A DNA stretch of 64,000 nucleotides, from NCBI GenBank assembly GCA_907163345.1, contig CAJQUN010000052.1:372001-436000 (forward strand), in the 5' to 3' direction. A program made the position numbers and the translations under genes. The notes below the pieces were generated by a model that searched no databases, was not told where the DNA came from, and saw only the letters and a program-made list of their open reading frames with translations. This document shows positions 34,433 to 46,100 of this stretch, piece by piece. This DNA comes from Haberlea rhodopensis (lineage: Eukaryota > Streptophyta > Magnoliopsida > Lamiales > Gesneriaceae). Within the stretch, counting starts at the first letter, position 1, and each line of letters begins with the position of its first letter.

Positions 34433-34588
34433 ATGGGTGGGCACATTTCTTCTTTGTTTAAATGGATGAAATCGTGTTTTTGCGATACTGCCGAAAGTGT
34501 AAATTTGAAGGCTTCAACAATAAATGAACCAGAGGCGACAAATGTTGCTGCCGCAAAGCATTTATCGGGAAAAGTGCGCCTAATCTGA
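34433..34588 (+). CDS. Microprotein, copy 2 (51 aa), function unknown
   Basis: Starts MGGHISSLFKWMKSCFCD and ends AAAKHLSGKVRLI. The MGxxxS start (Gly2, Ser6) fits an N-myristoylation signal, and Cys15 and Cys17 could be S-acylated, so a membrane location is plausible. A TATA box (TATATAAAT, about 34297-34305) and AATAAA at 34619-34624 frame the ORF. A small upstream ORF (ATG at about 34331) lies in the leader. The predicted protein is identical to copy 3. The reading frame could still be a chance survivor of a recent duplication. Confidence 0.5.
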   Translation: MGGHISSLFKWMKSCFCDTAESVNLKASTINEPEATNVAAAKHLSGKVRLI

Positions 34589-35159
34589 TCGCTCTAGGAG
34601 CAGGACAGTCTACATGTAAATAAAGAATTTGTATTTCAATTATAAATAAGTTGGTTTCTAATTGGTGAATAAAGCTAAAATAATTTCGTTTTTGTTAGGT
34701 TTCTTGGTTTTAATTGGTTGTATTATAAATTTGATTAGTTATATAGAAATAGTGTGTAAAAAATATAGTGATGTATGTCAAACTGTGAGACGCAGTTTGA
34801 TACAATATATATGATGTGATAAGTGAGGGATATATAATTAAAATTTATGGCTCATCATACTTTTATCAGTGTACCAGATGGTGTCTAACTGTTAGAAGAA
34901 GAGATTGATATATTATTTAGTTGTAATTGTAAACCGATTTTTACCAAGAAATCAAATCTATTCCTCTATTTTCTTAATTGTTTTACTCCATCCATGTATT
35001 TCAATTTCATATCCTCAATGTTTTTTTTATATAGCGCTCAAGTTCCTACCCGTGACACAAAATCTGGAGACTGGCAAAATATTTGATTTGTTTGGTATTG
35101 AACTTAAATATCATTCAATCATAAAACTATCTATTTCGAGTCATGTTCATATTCAAATT

Positions 35160-35312
35160 TGGCTAGCAGCCAAATGTTCCACGAATCTGGCCAGCTTGAA
35201 ACAGGGAGCTCGGTTTCATGTTCAAGAACTAGTTTCAGGTTTGATTTTTTGTTTGGTAAATATGGGAGTGTGGATGAGTCCCAACAATTGTTTGATGAGA
35301 TGGAAGTGATGA
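35160..35312 (+). pseudogene. PPR protein fragment, copy 2
   Basis: Contains NLASLKQGARFHVQELVSG and, in a shifted frame, GKYGSVDESQQLFDEM. Same fragment as copies 1 and 3. The longer ORF through it (34905-35309) is otherwise unrelated AT-rich sequence. Confidence 0.65.
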
Positions 35313-35671
35313 TGTTATGATCTCGCGATAAATGGTTAATAAGTCATGGCAAGGTTTTTGGCAACGATCTCTCTGTATGGTTTGAAAATGGTCAGTTTAT
35401 CATATGTTTATAAATAGATGCAAAATGCTCCATCCCTATATGGCGTGTAAGGGGGATAATGTGCTATGTTTTACAGACTATAGGGGGTAAATGCATATTC
35501 ACAAACCAGAAGGTGATAAAATATCTATTAACGATATCATTAAGGGGCTAAAATGCATATTTATAAACAACATGGACGTAAAATGGCTAGTAATGATACT
35601 AAAGGGGGTAAATTGACACCGACTATACTGGCAACTAGTATTTTATGTTTTGGCTCTGGTATTGGGCTTAT

Positions 35672-36033
35672 TGTCACGGGCTCAGAGTAGCGCAGACGAC
35701 AACCCGTGAGGCGACCCCGGATCCCCATAACTTCGAGGTTAAGCAATATTCCATCTCCGATGCATACTAGTTTCGCCCTCCTATAGGCTCATCAGGGAAG
35801 CGGGAACAGCTCACAACCAGTCTAGTGTCTAGAATGCTCGCCCTTCCGTCCTAGTCAGGTCCAAGACCAGCGACAAGCTCCCCAAACTCAATTGGGTCGG
35901 CAAGCCTAACTCAGGGCAGACGAACATCTAAGACACGTACTCGACTCTATGAGCCGTCCCGCAATCCCACATTATAACTAACCAGCAACCATCTCGCGCA
36001 TGTATGCGTGTCACGATATTTGGTGGCGTGACA
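35672..36033 (-). repeat. Short minus-strand LTR, second copy
   Basis: Runs TGTCACGCCACC to CCCGTGACA on the minus strand, with polypurine GTGGGGGAGAA adjoining. Slightly longer than the copy at 33335. Confidence 0.65.
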
Positions 36034-36786
36034 TTCTCCCCCACTCAATCCATGCACGCCCCTCGTGCATGCATGCATGGGGGAACTCTTCCCTATTTAA
36101 TTTGGCCAGGATCCATGTGCGACCTTCCTGCCTACTCATCCTCAATTTTGAGCGCTTGGAAAAGTATCACTGTTGTTTCCTGCCTACTCGTCGGACCCAC
36201 TTGCGAACACCTCCACCTTTGGGTGCGAGCAACCCACTTGCTCGTCCATTTCTCTTGGACCCGCCAGTGCAGTCTGAGGATTGTTGTTTTTGAATTTTTT
36301 ATTTGGGAGCAACGTCGATGTCATCGGTCCGAGGTTTGGGGCGTGACAATCTTATCCCGCAAAAAATCCTTAAAGAAAGAATGCGATTGTTGCAGTCAAT
36401 TCGAACAACTCTGTTGTAATTAAGTGGACTCAAAATAACTTTGAATTTTCCCAACCATGGTCAAATGTTCACTAAAATAATTTTGGAATCATATAACTCT
36501 GGAAACGTGATCACCGCGTAAAGGTCCTCGTGTTCTTGAGCAACAAGCAAAAAATTACGTGTCTAATTTACTTGAAAATTTAAGTTATTTAATTATTTTC
36601 CAATGCTTTAATTTCGCTTGCTTTAATTTGTCAGCATATCTCATTATATCTATATAAATCACCCTCAAAGTCTGAAAAAATTCCAATTCTAAATGTTGAG
36701 TTCGCTACATAAAACAAACATCCGATAATTAATTCGAGTACTTATTTATACTTCAGGAACTGAGAATCAATTAAGTTAGGGGAGAG

Positions 36787-36942
36787 ATGGGTGGGCACAT
36801 TTCTTCTTTGTTTAAATGGATGAAATCGTGTTTTTGCGATACTGCCGAAAGTGTAAATTTGAAGGCTTCAACAATAAATGAACCAGAGGCGACAAATGTT
36901 GCTGCCGCAAAGCATTTATCGGGAAAAGTGCGCCTAATCTGA
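36787..36942 (+). CDS. Microprotein, copy 3 (51 aa), function unknown
   Basis: Encodes the same protein as copy 2 (MGGHISS... to ...SGKVRLI), with TATATAAA at 36651-36658. The AATAAA signal is pushed to 37136-37141 by a ~155 bp foldback insertion in the 3' UTR. Gly2/Ser6 and Cys15/Cys17 are kept. The copy lies about 3.3 kb from the convergent SAM/AhpC-TSA gene. Confidence 0.5.
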   Translation: MGGHISSLFKWMKSCFCDTAESVNLKASTINEPEATNVAAAKHLSGKVRLI

Positions 36943-36950
36943 TGGCTCTA

Positions 36951-37108
36951 GCAGTCGGGGTTTGTTTGATGATGCCATTAAGGGTAGTGCCCTTAGGGGC
37001 ATCATCACCATTCATTTATAATCATTTTTTTTAAAAAGAAAAAAAAGATTCTAAATGGATGGTGGATGATGCCCCTGAGGGCAGTGCCTTTAAGAGCAGC
37101 AACAATGA
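36951..37108. mobile_element. MITE-like foldback insertion
   Basis: Absent from copies 1 and 2. It carries inverted arms: GCCCTTAGGGGCATCATC and ACCATTCAT at about 36989-37017 pair with ATGGATGGTGG and GATGATGCCCCTGAGGGC at about 37053-37085. An A/T-rich loop lies between. Exact ends and target duplication are unclear. Confidence 0.6.
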
Positions 37109-37679
37109 AACCAGGAGCAGAACAGTCTACATGTAAATAAAGAATTTGTATTTCAACTATAAATAAGTTGGTTTCTAATTGGTGAATAAAGCTAAAATAA
37201 TTTCGTTTTTGTTAGGTTTCTTGGTTTTAATTGGTTGTATTATAAATTTGATTAGTTATATAGAAATAGTGTGTAAAAAATATAGTGATGTATATCAAAC
37301 TGTGAGACACAGTTTGATACAATATATATGATGTGATAAGTGAGGGATATATAATTAAAAATTATGGCTCATCATACTTTTATCAGTGTAGCAGATGGTG
37401 TCTAATTGTTAGAAGAAGAGATTGATATATTATTTAGTTGTAATTGTAAACCGATTTTTACCAAGAAATCAAATTTGTTCCTCTATTTTCTTAATTGTTT
37501 TATTCCATCCATGTATTTCAATTTCATATCCTCAATGTTTTTTTTATATAGCGCTCAAGTTCCTACCTGTGACACAAAATCTGGAGACTGGCAAAATATT
37601 TGATTTGTTTGGTATTAAACTTAAATATCATTCAATCATAAAACTTAATCTATTTCGAGTCATGTTCATATTCAAATTT

Positions 37680-37830
37680 GGCTAGCAACCAAATGTTCCA
37701 CGAATCTGGCCAGCTTGAAACAGGGAGCTCGGTTTCATGTTCAAGAACTAGTTTCAGGTTTGATTTTTTGTTTGGTAAATATGGGAGTGTGGATGAGTCC
37801 CAACAATTGTTTGATGAGATGAAAGTGATG
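37680..37830 (+). pseudogene. PPR protein fragment, copy 3
   Basis: Same PLS-type fragment (LASLKQGARFHVQELVSG, then GKYGSVDESQQLFDEM in another frame). Confidence 0.65.
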
Positions 37831-38093
37831 ATGTTATGATCTCCTATGGGTTCGTGATAAATGGTTAATAAGTCCTGGCAAGGTTTTTGGCAACGAACTC
37901 CCTGTTATACTTATGGTTTGAAAATGGTCAGTTTATCCCATGTTTATAAATAGGTGCAAAACGCCCCCTCCATATATGGTATGTAAGGGGACAGTGTGCT
38001 ATGTTTTGCAAAGTATATGAGGTAAATGCATATTCACAAACCTGGTGGTAAAATGCATATTTATAAACAACATGGACGTAAAATGCCTATTAA

Positions 38094-39661
38094 TCTATAC
38101 TCCTATAAAAGTGTGGATCAAGGGTAAAGTTTTTCATTGTGATTTAACAACTTTGCCCTTTTTTCCTATACTTTCTTACATAAATGAAAATTTCATAGGG
38201 ATATAATTGTAAACTCATAATATTAACAAGGGACATAAAAGGTAAATAAATAGTAGAGTTATTAACATTCATTTAGTTATTAATTAATAATTAATAATGT
38301 ATTAAAATCTAAAATATAAATTCTCACCTTTTCATTATCCACACTTTGAATTTACAAGATTATTTTCTTAATTAGTACATCATAATTACTAATTATTGAA
38401 ACAAAATATGTTAAGTGTCAACAATAATCTATATATTATACATGTTTGATATTTTGATCTAATTTGTAAAACCACTTTAACGATTTTACATATATGTATA
38501 TTTTATTTTTGTGAAAGGAAATACAAGGAGCCATCGGTTTTGAGCTTGCTCAAACTTATTTTTTATTGTTTAATTCATAATTAAATTTGATTTGAAAGTA
38601 ATGTTATTTGGCCATTCAATTAGCAACGAAGAATCTAATCAATTTAATTAAATTAATTCTAATAAATATTAATTACAAAATTAATGATAAATTATTCATT
38701 CTCCCATTAATGTATATTTATTTCTTGTAGGAATAATTTAGTTTCTCAATGTGGGCATGGAAGATGAAGAGCACATTTACTCTACATGGGAATATGAATA
38801 GGCAAGTGGTGATTCCATTTATATGAGCATATGTAGTCATCAACTCATAGAAAACCATGAATTGTTAATATTCTATTATATTGTACCAAAGCAAGCACAC
38901 TCATTCAAGCGCCAGCCAAGCAGTATGTTTTATATTTATTTCTTGTAGGAATAATTTAGTTTCTCAATGTGGGCATGGAAGATGAAGAGCACATTTACTC
39001 TACATGGGAATATGAATAGGCAAGTGGTGATTCCATTTATATGAGCATATGTAGTCATCAACTCATAGAAAACCATGAATTGTTAATATTCTATTATATT
39101 GTACCAAAGCAAGCACACTCATTCAAGCGCCAGCCAAGCAGTATGTTCCAACACCGGCAACTCCCACTCGAACTGGAAGAGGAGCCGCAACAGATCAAGC
39201 AAGGGATTCGGGATTCACTCCAACAGAAGAAATCCCAGATATCGAATCTATCGATTTCATTATTAAATGTATCTATTTTACTATCCTATTTGATAATAAT
39301 TTTGATTTTTATTTTAAATGATTATATCGTCTTATTTATCTTGTTTATCTGACCTTTATTTTATATATATTAAGAAGTTGAATTTAAATTTGAGGAAATG
39401 AAATTTGGAGAAAATTTATAGCTAATATAATCCATCATTCGAGAACCGTATGAATCTATTTTACTATCGTATTTGATAATAATTTTGATTTTTATTTTAA
39501 ATGATTATATCGTTTTGTTTATCTGACCTTTATTTTATATATATTAAGAAGTTGAATTTAAATTTGAGGAAATGAAATTTGGAGAAAATTTATAGCTAAT
39601 ATAATCCATCATTCGAGAACCGTAGCGAGTATTCACGTGCGAGGCACGTGCTTCCTGCTAG
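38094..39661 (+). mobile_element. Non-autonomous Helitron, 1568 bp, with empty sites in sister copies
   Basis: 5' end TCTATACTCCTATAAAA. 3' end has the hairpin CACGTGC-GAGG-CACGTG followed by CTTCCTGCTAG. It lies between A (38093) and T (39662) as Helitrons do, with no target duplication. The uninterrupted site TAATGATACTAAAGG is present in module copies 1 (33256/33257) and 2 (35593/35594). No Rep/helicase is encoded. Inside are a 218 bp perfect-looking tandem duplication (38713-38930 and 38931-39148) and a ~183 bp one (from 39272 and 39455). A proline/threonine-rich coding-like segment (VPTPATPTRTGRGAA, about 39145) may be captured gene sequence. Confidence 0.9.
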
Positions 39662-39740
39662 TGATACTAAAGGGGGTTAAATCGACACCGACTATCCTGG
39701 CAACTAGTATTTTATGTTTTGGCTCTGTTCTTGAGCTTAT

Positions 39741-40213
39741 GCCCTATAATAAATAACAAGTCTTATATTGCATCTGAGTCGGACTATGCACTTTTATGAA
39801 CAGATTTTGTGTAAGAAATCTTGGCTCATGGTCTGCAATCAGACAAAGTTACGTCTGTTGGAGCTCTTTCTTACATAGCAAGATGGGCCTCCTACAATTA
39901 AAAACTTTAGCCAAAAGAAATAATCAAGCATTTCTTTTGCGACCAAAGATTTTCCGTTTATCTATTTCTCTTTGGTTTCTATCAAAGTTTAAGAAAATGC
40001 AATCCCGCTATATGCATGAGCAACAAGCAGCAATAAAACCATGGAATAATAAACTTCTATACTATCTTTTGTTCTTGGATTGTCTGAAAATAGTACAGCA
40101 AACAAATCAGAATCCTAGTGTTAAAGAAAAGTTTTCATCTTGTAGAAGAAAATAGCACAACACAACACAAATTACTCAAAATGGATTTATTCATCCAGAC
40201 GCCCACGATTTCA
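39741..40213. other. 3' flank of the SAM/AhpC-TSA gene
   Basis: Holds the presumed 3' UTR of the minus-strand gene, with AATAAA read on the minus strand at 40185-40190. A plus-strand 119-codon ORF (39796-40155) shows no known family. Confidence 0.4.
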
Positions 40214-42355
40214 TTATCCTTCTTGTTTGAACGAGTTCATCACCTCTGACTGGCTTTGATTCTGCATAAAAACGCTCCAAATTTCATTACAATGAATCCT
40301 TGGCTCGAACATAAATCATGTCAAGCCATTACAAAAGGCCTAAAAGACTAATACCTGGATTCGAGTGCAGATTTCTACGACTTCAGAAAGTGGCGCCCAA
40401 TCGCCAAAGTTTCTTTCAATGAACTGGTAAGCTATCCCACTCTTCCCTTCTCCAACTATGAAGAGTCCACCTTTAATCTCACCTTCGCCTTTAAAATTCT
40501 GTTCCACCCCAATAGCCTTCGCACGCTTGTAGTTTGCTATAGCTCTGGGATTAAGTAAAAAACCAGATATGAACTTGTCTTTCAGCAGCTTCCCCCCACC
40601 AAGGGCCTTGAAAAACTCTTGGCCCCTGTCAAATAGCACTGCACCGCCCCAGTACCGTGGCCAGAAGTTTTTTACCTGAAAGAATTTACTGTGTTATTGC
40701 GAATCATCAATGATTTATATATGGATTTCCATAGAACTCAAAAAACGTACTTCTGATTCTATGTGCTCATGAAGAACCGCAAATAATTGAACTCCTAGAG
40801 CATCGAATATCGGTTTCTTGGAATATAGTTGGTGTGCTTCAGCTCTACACATGATGCACCTAAAGCATACAATAATATTTAAAAAAAAAACAAAAAAAAA
40901 ATTGTTTTGGTTAGCATATTGTTGAAGCGACCCAACAATCTGAGGTCCTTAAGGACACATCGCTTAATTACATTAATATCTAGTATGCAATTTTTCAATA
41001 ACATAACCTCATGAACCACTGAGTTTTTCTTCATTAAGTTCAAATTTTATCTACATCCATACCCAGGGCGGCGAATACAGACAAGTATAGCTGGTTTATC
41101 ACGCCACAATTCCGATGCCTTCATGGGGGGTGCCTTCGATTCAATCAAACGCTCCATCCCAATCTTGTATTCAGGAGTCAGCTTCTGAGTAGAAATATTC
41201 GCAATAGTTGAATATGAAGCCACGGTTTCGACTATCGGGGGAGGTTGAATGCAGCCACAAGCTCTAGATTCAGCTGGCATTGCCGCTACAACTCCCTTGA
41301 AAACATATCCATCTTTGATCTTGAAACTTGCCAATGATTGTTCTATGGAAAAATCTTTACCCGAAGATTTCGAAACACTCCGAAGTTTCTTGAAGTTAAC
41401 AGAGGAGATCTCGTTTTTTTGAATGCTGTTGTTTTTGGATGACAGCGTGCCTCGGTTTCTTGCCGGGAGGGAATATGATGCTGGCATAGTATTTGCATCG
41501 CATGCTACGGTTCGGTCCATGAAACGAGCAATATGGCCACGCTTCAATCCGAACTGGGATGATAGATCTGTGTTACTCATGCCAAGAAGCTCGGGCAGAC
41601 ATTTCCCCGAGGCTTCGAGCTTGTCCCCATACTGCACTAGTGCACGATCGTGCAGGTACGATCTGATCTCTAGAGCATCCTTGATCATGAAAAAGAAACA
41701 TTTGTTGAAGATCAAAAGTTTGTATAGCTGGTAACATTTCGACCACGGAAAATAATCTATTTTGATGCATTATCTCCTTTCTCATGGGAAAAAAATGACC
41801 CAACAAGTTTCCTATATGTATAAAAGAGGTGTAAACAAGCCTAGCTAACTCAAGATGGACCAAATGTTTGATCGAACTGTCAGTTGTTACACTCAAATAT
41901 AATTTGAAGCTCGAAACGCTAAGTCATCCTTCCATTCCTATAAATTGTGTGACCCCGAGTAGTTCGACAAGCACTAAAACCCAGGTGCGGAACAAAGATT
42001 CAAGATTACCTGGGGCTAGCTGGGATATGTATGACTATCACGATTTAGAGGGTTGGACTACAACAATCACTAAATTTTTCTTTTTTTTTTTGTTGAAAAT
42101 TTGCATGGGGCTAGAGTCCATCTTAGCCTATAGAGTGTCTCTGCCCATGCTCAACCTGACATAAATGTACACGAGGTCAACTCAATCAATAAGAAAACCA
42201 ACCTTATGTAGTCGAGACATGCCAATATGATCCATGTCTTCAGAATTCATAACCTTCAAAGTAGGCACATCATCCCAACCTTCTTCTAACAGTTTTGGTA
42301 ACACTTGCTTAAGCGACCCATTCCCTACAAATTCCTCTATTGAGAAAGAAGCCAT
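40214..42355 (-). CDS. SAM-domain / AhpC-TSA (peroxiredoxin-like) protein, five exons
   Basis: Exons on the minus strand are 42355-42203, 41679-41063, 40859-40751, 40675-40355 and 40261-40214. They give 1248 nt and 415 aa, with all introns GT-AG (523, 203, 75 and 93 bp). Residues 1 to about 65 form a sterile-alpha-motif domain (SIEEFVGNG, LLEEGWDDVPTLKVM, ALEIRSYL). A second SAM-like stretch is LPELLGMSNTDLSSQFGLKRGHIARF, about 85-115. A linker with CGCIQPPP follows, then a thioredoxin-fold AhpC/TSA-like domain from about 225 with a GCIMCR motif (Cys258, Cys261), FWPRYWGGAVLFDRG and GLFIVGEGKSGIAYQF. The fold resembles the PRXL2/AAED1 group, where a CxxC is the likely redox site. A redox or scaffold role is inferred, not shown. 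The ATG was chosen because it begins the SAM domain in the family's usual place. The gene looks intact. Confidence 0.9.
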
Positions 42356-43174
42356 CCTCTCTTGATTAAATCCTTCTGAATTTGTTTCTGTCGAAAATCC
42401 CAGTTTGGTTTTTGTTTAAATGTTATAAGTTGCGACCTCAGAGTTAATTTTATTACATTAGAGACGATAATGGCAATGATTGTTAATTTGTCAAATGTTT
42501 GGACCCTTTCTCAGTGAACAAAGCACAGGCCCTACATTCTTCTTGAATGAAATCATCTGCTCCATATATACGATATAACAAATAATTATAATAATCCCTA
42601 AAATACATTATCCGCCTGCACAAGAACAGATCTCGTAGTCTTTATTGGTGGATTGAAGAAATAATGAATATAAAATCTTATTGTCCAGACAGACCCTGTC
42701 AAATCTCAAGCTTTGCCGGCCTAGCTAAACATATTATAAGTTCCATCTTAAGGAAAAATGATTAACCGACCGAATGTAATATTTTTTTTTTTGAAGTGTA
42801 ATGTAATATAATTTCACAAAAAATATTATTAAACATGCTAATGCAAATGCCGTCTCATTTGATATTTTAGTGGGAGCGGATTTAGAATTTAGATCTAGGG
42901 GTGAATAAATTTTACAAATGAAAAAAATATTTTATGGAGCAAAATATAATTTTAGGGTGATTTTAGTTTAAAAAAATTGAGTTAAAAAAATTCAAAGGAA
43001 CTCATCACACAACCAACTATGCTCGTACTTAAATTAATTTCCGACAAAAAAAACTCAACAAGAGAGAAGGTTTCCAAATATTTTTAAAAAGGTCCACAAA
43101 GCAAACAGCTTTAGAACGCATCAGCAATTAAATAAACTAATACCATGAACAAAATAAATAATAATATATTTATT
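42356..43174. other. Upstream region of the SAM/AhpC-TSA gene, no other gene
   Basis: AT-rich. It should contain the gene's promoter on the minus strand; a TATATA motif lies at about 42565. A GGGAGCGGATTTAGAATTTAGATCTAGGGGTG stretch near 42871 looks like a dispersed repeat edge. Confidence 0.4.
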
Positions 43175-46100
43175 AACAATTATTAGTAGTTAAAAAAAGA
43201 GAACTAAAAAAAAATTTCTATTGTCAAACTTAATTATGGAATCAGTCCCTATGTCAGAAAAAATTAATTCAAACTCTCTACTGCAACTTAAAATTTTGTT
43301 CCAATTCCCTATTTTATTAAAATGACTATAATACCCATCTACTAAAAGTTAAACTTTTAATTTGAGAAATCATTACAGTAAGTACGAAACCTATACAATT
43401 TTGATACACGTTACACATAAAATCGGTATGAAATTTATACAATTTTGGTACAAGTTATACATGAAATTGGTATGAAACATATACTATTTTGGGCACTTAT
43501 TACACGTGAAGTTGGTATGAAACATATATAATTTTGGTACTAGTTACACATGAAGTTGGTATGAAACCAATACCATTTTAGTACTAGTTACACATGAAAT
43601 TGGTATAAAACTTATACTATATTCGGTACTTATTACACGTGAAGTTGGTATGAAACCTATACAATTTCGGCACTAAATATACATAAAATTGGTATGAAAT
43701 CTATACAATTTTGGTACTAATTACGAATAAAATTGGTACGAAACTTAGACTATTTTCAGTACTTGTTACATATGAAATTGGTATGAAATCTTTACAAATT
43801 TGGTACTAGTTACACATGAAGTTTGTATGAAACCTATACAATTTTGGTAAAAGTTACACATGAAATTGATACGAAACCTATACTTTTTCGGTACTTATTA
43901 CACATGAAGTTTGTATGAAACATATACAATTTTGGTACTTATTACACTTGAATTTGGTATGAAACATATACAATTTTGATACTAATAGCATGTGAAAACC
44001 TATACTATATTCGAAAATTATTACACGTAAAGTTGGTATGAAACCTATACAATTTTGGTACCAACTAAGCATAAAATTGATATGAAACACATAGAATTTT
44101 GGTACTAATTACGAATAAAATTGGTACGAAACCTATTCTATTTTGAGTACTTATTACAAATGAAATTGGTATGAAATCTTTACAATTTTGGTACTACTTC
44201 CACATGAAATTGATATGAAACATATACAATTTTGGTACAGTTATACATGAAATTAGTATGAAACCTATACTTTTTCGGTACTTATTACACATGAAGTTGG
44301 TATGAAACATATACAATTTTGGTACTTATCACACTTGAAGTTGGTATGAAACATATACAATTTTGGTACTAGTTACACGGTAAGTTGGTATGAAACCTAT
44401 ACTTTTTTTGAAACTTATTACACGCAAAGTTAATATGAAACCTATACAATTTCGGTACTAAGTATACAAAAATTTGGTATGAAATCTATATAAATTTGAT
44501 ACTAGTTACACGTGAAGTTGGTATGAAACCTATATTATATTCGAAACTTATTACACGTAAAGTTGGTATGAAACCTATACAATTTTGATACATAGTATAC
44601 ATAAAATTGATACGAACCTATTCTATTTTCGGTAATTAATACATTACATTAGTATGAAATTTTTACAATTTTGTTACTTATTACACAAGAAATTGGTATG
44701 AAACCTATACAATTTTGGTACAAGTTACACGTGAAATTGGTATGAAACCTATATTAGTTTCTATACTTATTACACGTGAAGTTAGTATGAAAGATATACA
44801 ATTTTGGTACTAGTTACACATGAAGTTGGTATGACACCTATACAACTTTCGTACTAGTTACACATGAAATTGGTATATATACTATATTCGGTACTTATCA
44901 CGCTTGAAGTTGGTATGAAATCTATACAATTTCTGTACCAGTTACATATGGAATTGATATTAAACATATATCATCTTGGTACAGTTACACATGAAATTGG
45001 TATTAAATCTATACAATTTTGGTACTAGTTACTCGTGAAATTAATATTGAACTTATACAATTTTGGTACTAGTTGTACATGAAATTGGTATTAAACGTAT
45101 ACAAGTACGGTACTAATTACACATCAATATTGATGTTAAATTTATATATCGAATAAACAAATAATATCAAATTCAAACAACAATAACAACATTTCTATAG
45201 AATCTTCTAAATTAATATTCTATATTGAACAAACAAAAATATCAATTTCAACTAACATCAATTTCAAACTTTACAAACAATATTTGTTTGTTCTGGTACT
45301 AGTTACACATGAAATTTGTATGAAACATATAATATTTTCGGCATTTATTACACGTGAAGTTGGTCTGAAACCTATACTAATTACACATGAGATGTGTGTA
45401 TATGAGTTGTATAAATGTCATTGACATTACTCTTTTTAAATGGGCATTGCATGCAATGGGTTTAAGAGTAAACGTGCATGATGAATTGATAATATGATTA
45501 GTGCATTATAATGGATTATGTCAAATCGTGCTTTATTTCTACTTAACACTAGGAAGAGGCAATAGAATAACATATGATTTTTTGGCTAATAAACTGAAGA
45601 ACACAAAATAGTTGATAATTGGGTGAAGTCGAATCTCTAGCATCCGTTCTCATTGATTTTGTCCACTTAAATATTCATCATCTTGTTAGTTTATTTTAGT
45701 TATTTAATTAATTATCCCCTTAATTCGATTCATCAAGCACCTTTACTTTTAAACCCATTGCATCCAATGCCCAATTGAAAGGCGTAATGCCAATGACATT
45801 TATACAACTTATATGTAACATATCTCTATGATCACAGCGAGCATATAATTTGTATTAATTCGTATCATGTGTAACTAGGACCAAATTATATAAGTTTAAT
45901 ACAAATTTCAATTGTATATGTTTAATAGTATGGATATTATATAGGGTCCATAATTCATACCAGTTTTATGTATACATAGTACGAAAATCGTATAGGTTTC
46001 ATACCAACTTCACGTGTAATAAGGACCGAATATAGTATATGTTTCATACAAACTTCATGTGTAACTAGTACCAAAATTGTATAGGTTTCATACCAACTTC

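Larger units (their letters stand above)
33921..36274 (+). repeat. Tandem module copy 2 (~2.35 kb)
   Basis: Same order as copy 1: family C LTR tail, microprotein gene, PPR fragment, minus-strand LTR. It is closer to copy 3 than to copy 1. Confidence 0.9.
36275..39740 (+). repeat. Tandem module copy 3, interrupted by a MITE-like foldback and a Helitron
   Basis: Without the two insertions it is about 1.74 kb, the same as copy 1 from its start to GAGCTTAT at 33333. It stops there and lacks the minus-strand LTR. Next to it lies the SAM/AhpC-TSA gene. Confidence 0.9.

Noticed and set aside
39796..40155. 119-codon plus-strand ORF beside the SAM/AhpC-TSA gene
   Set aside because: No recognisable domain, convergent over that gene's 3' flank, and composition like AT-rich non-coding DNA.
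43878..44090. 70 aa ORF in the satellite array
   Set aside because: Simple translation of the 44-45 bp repeat.
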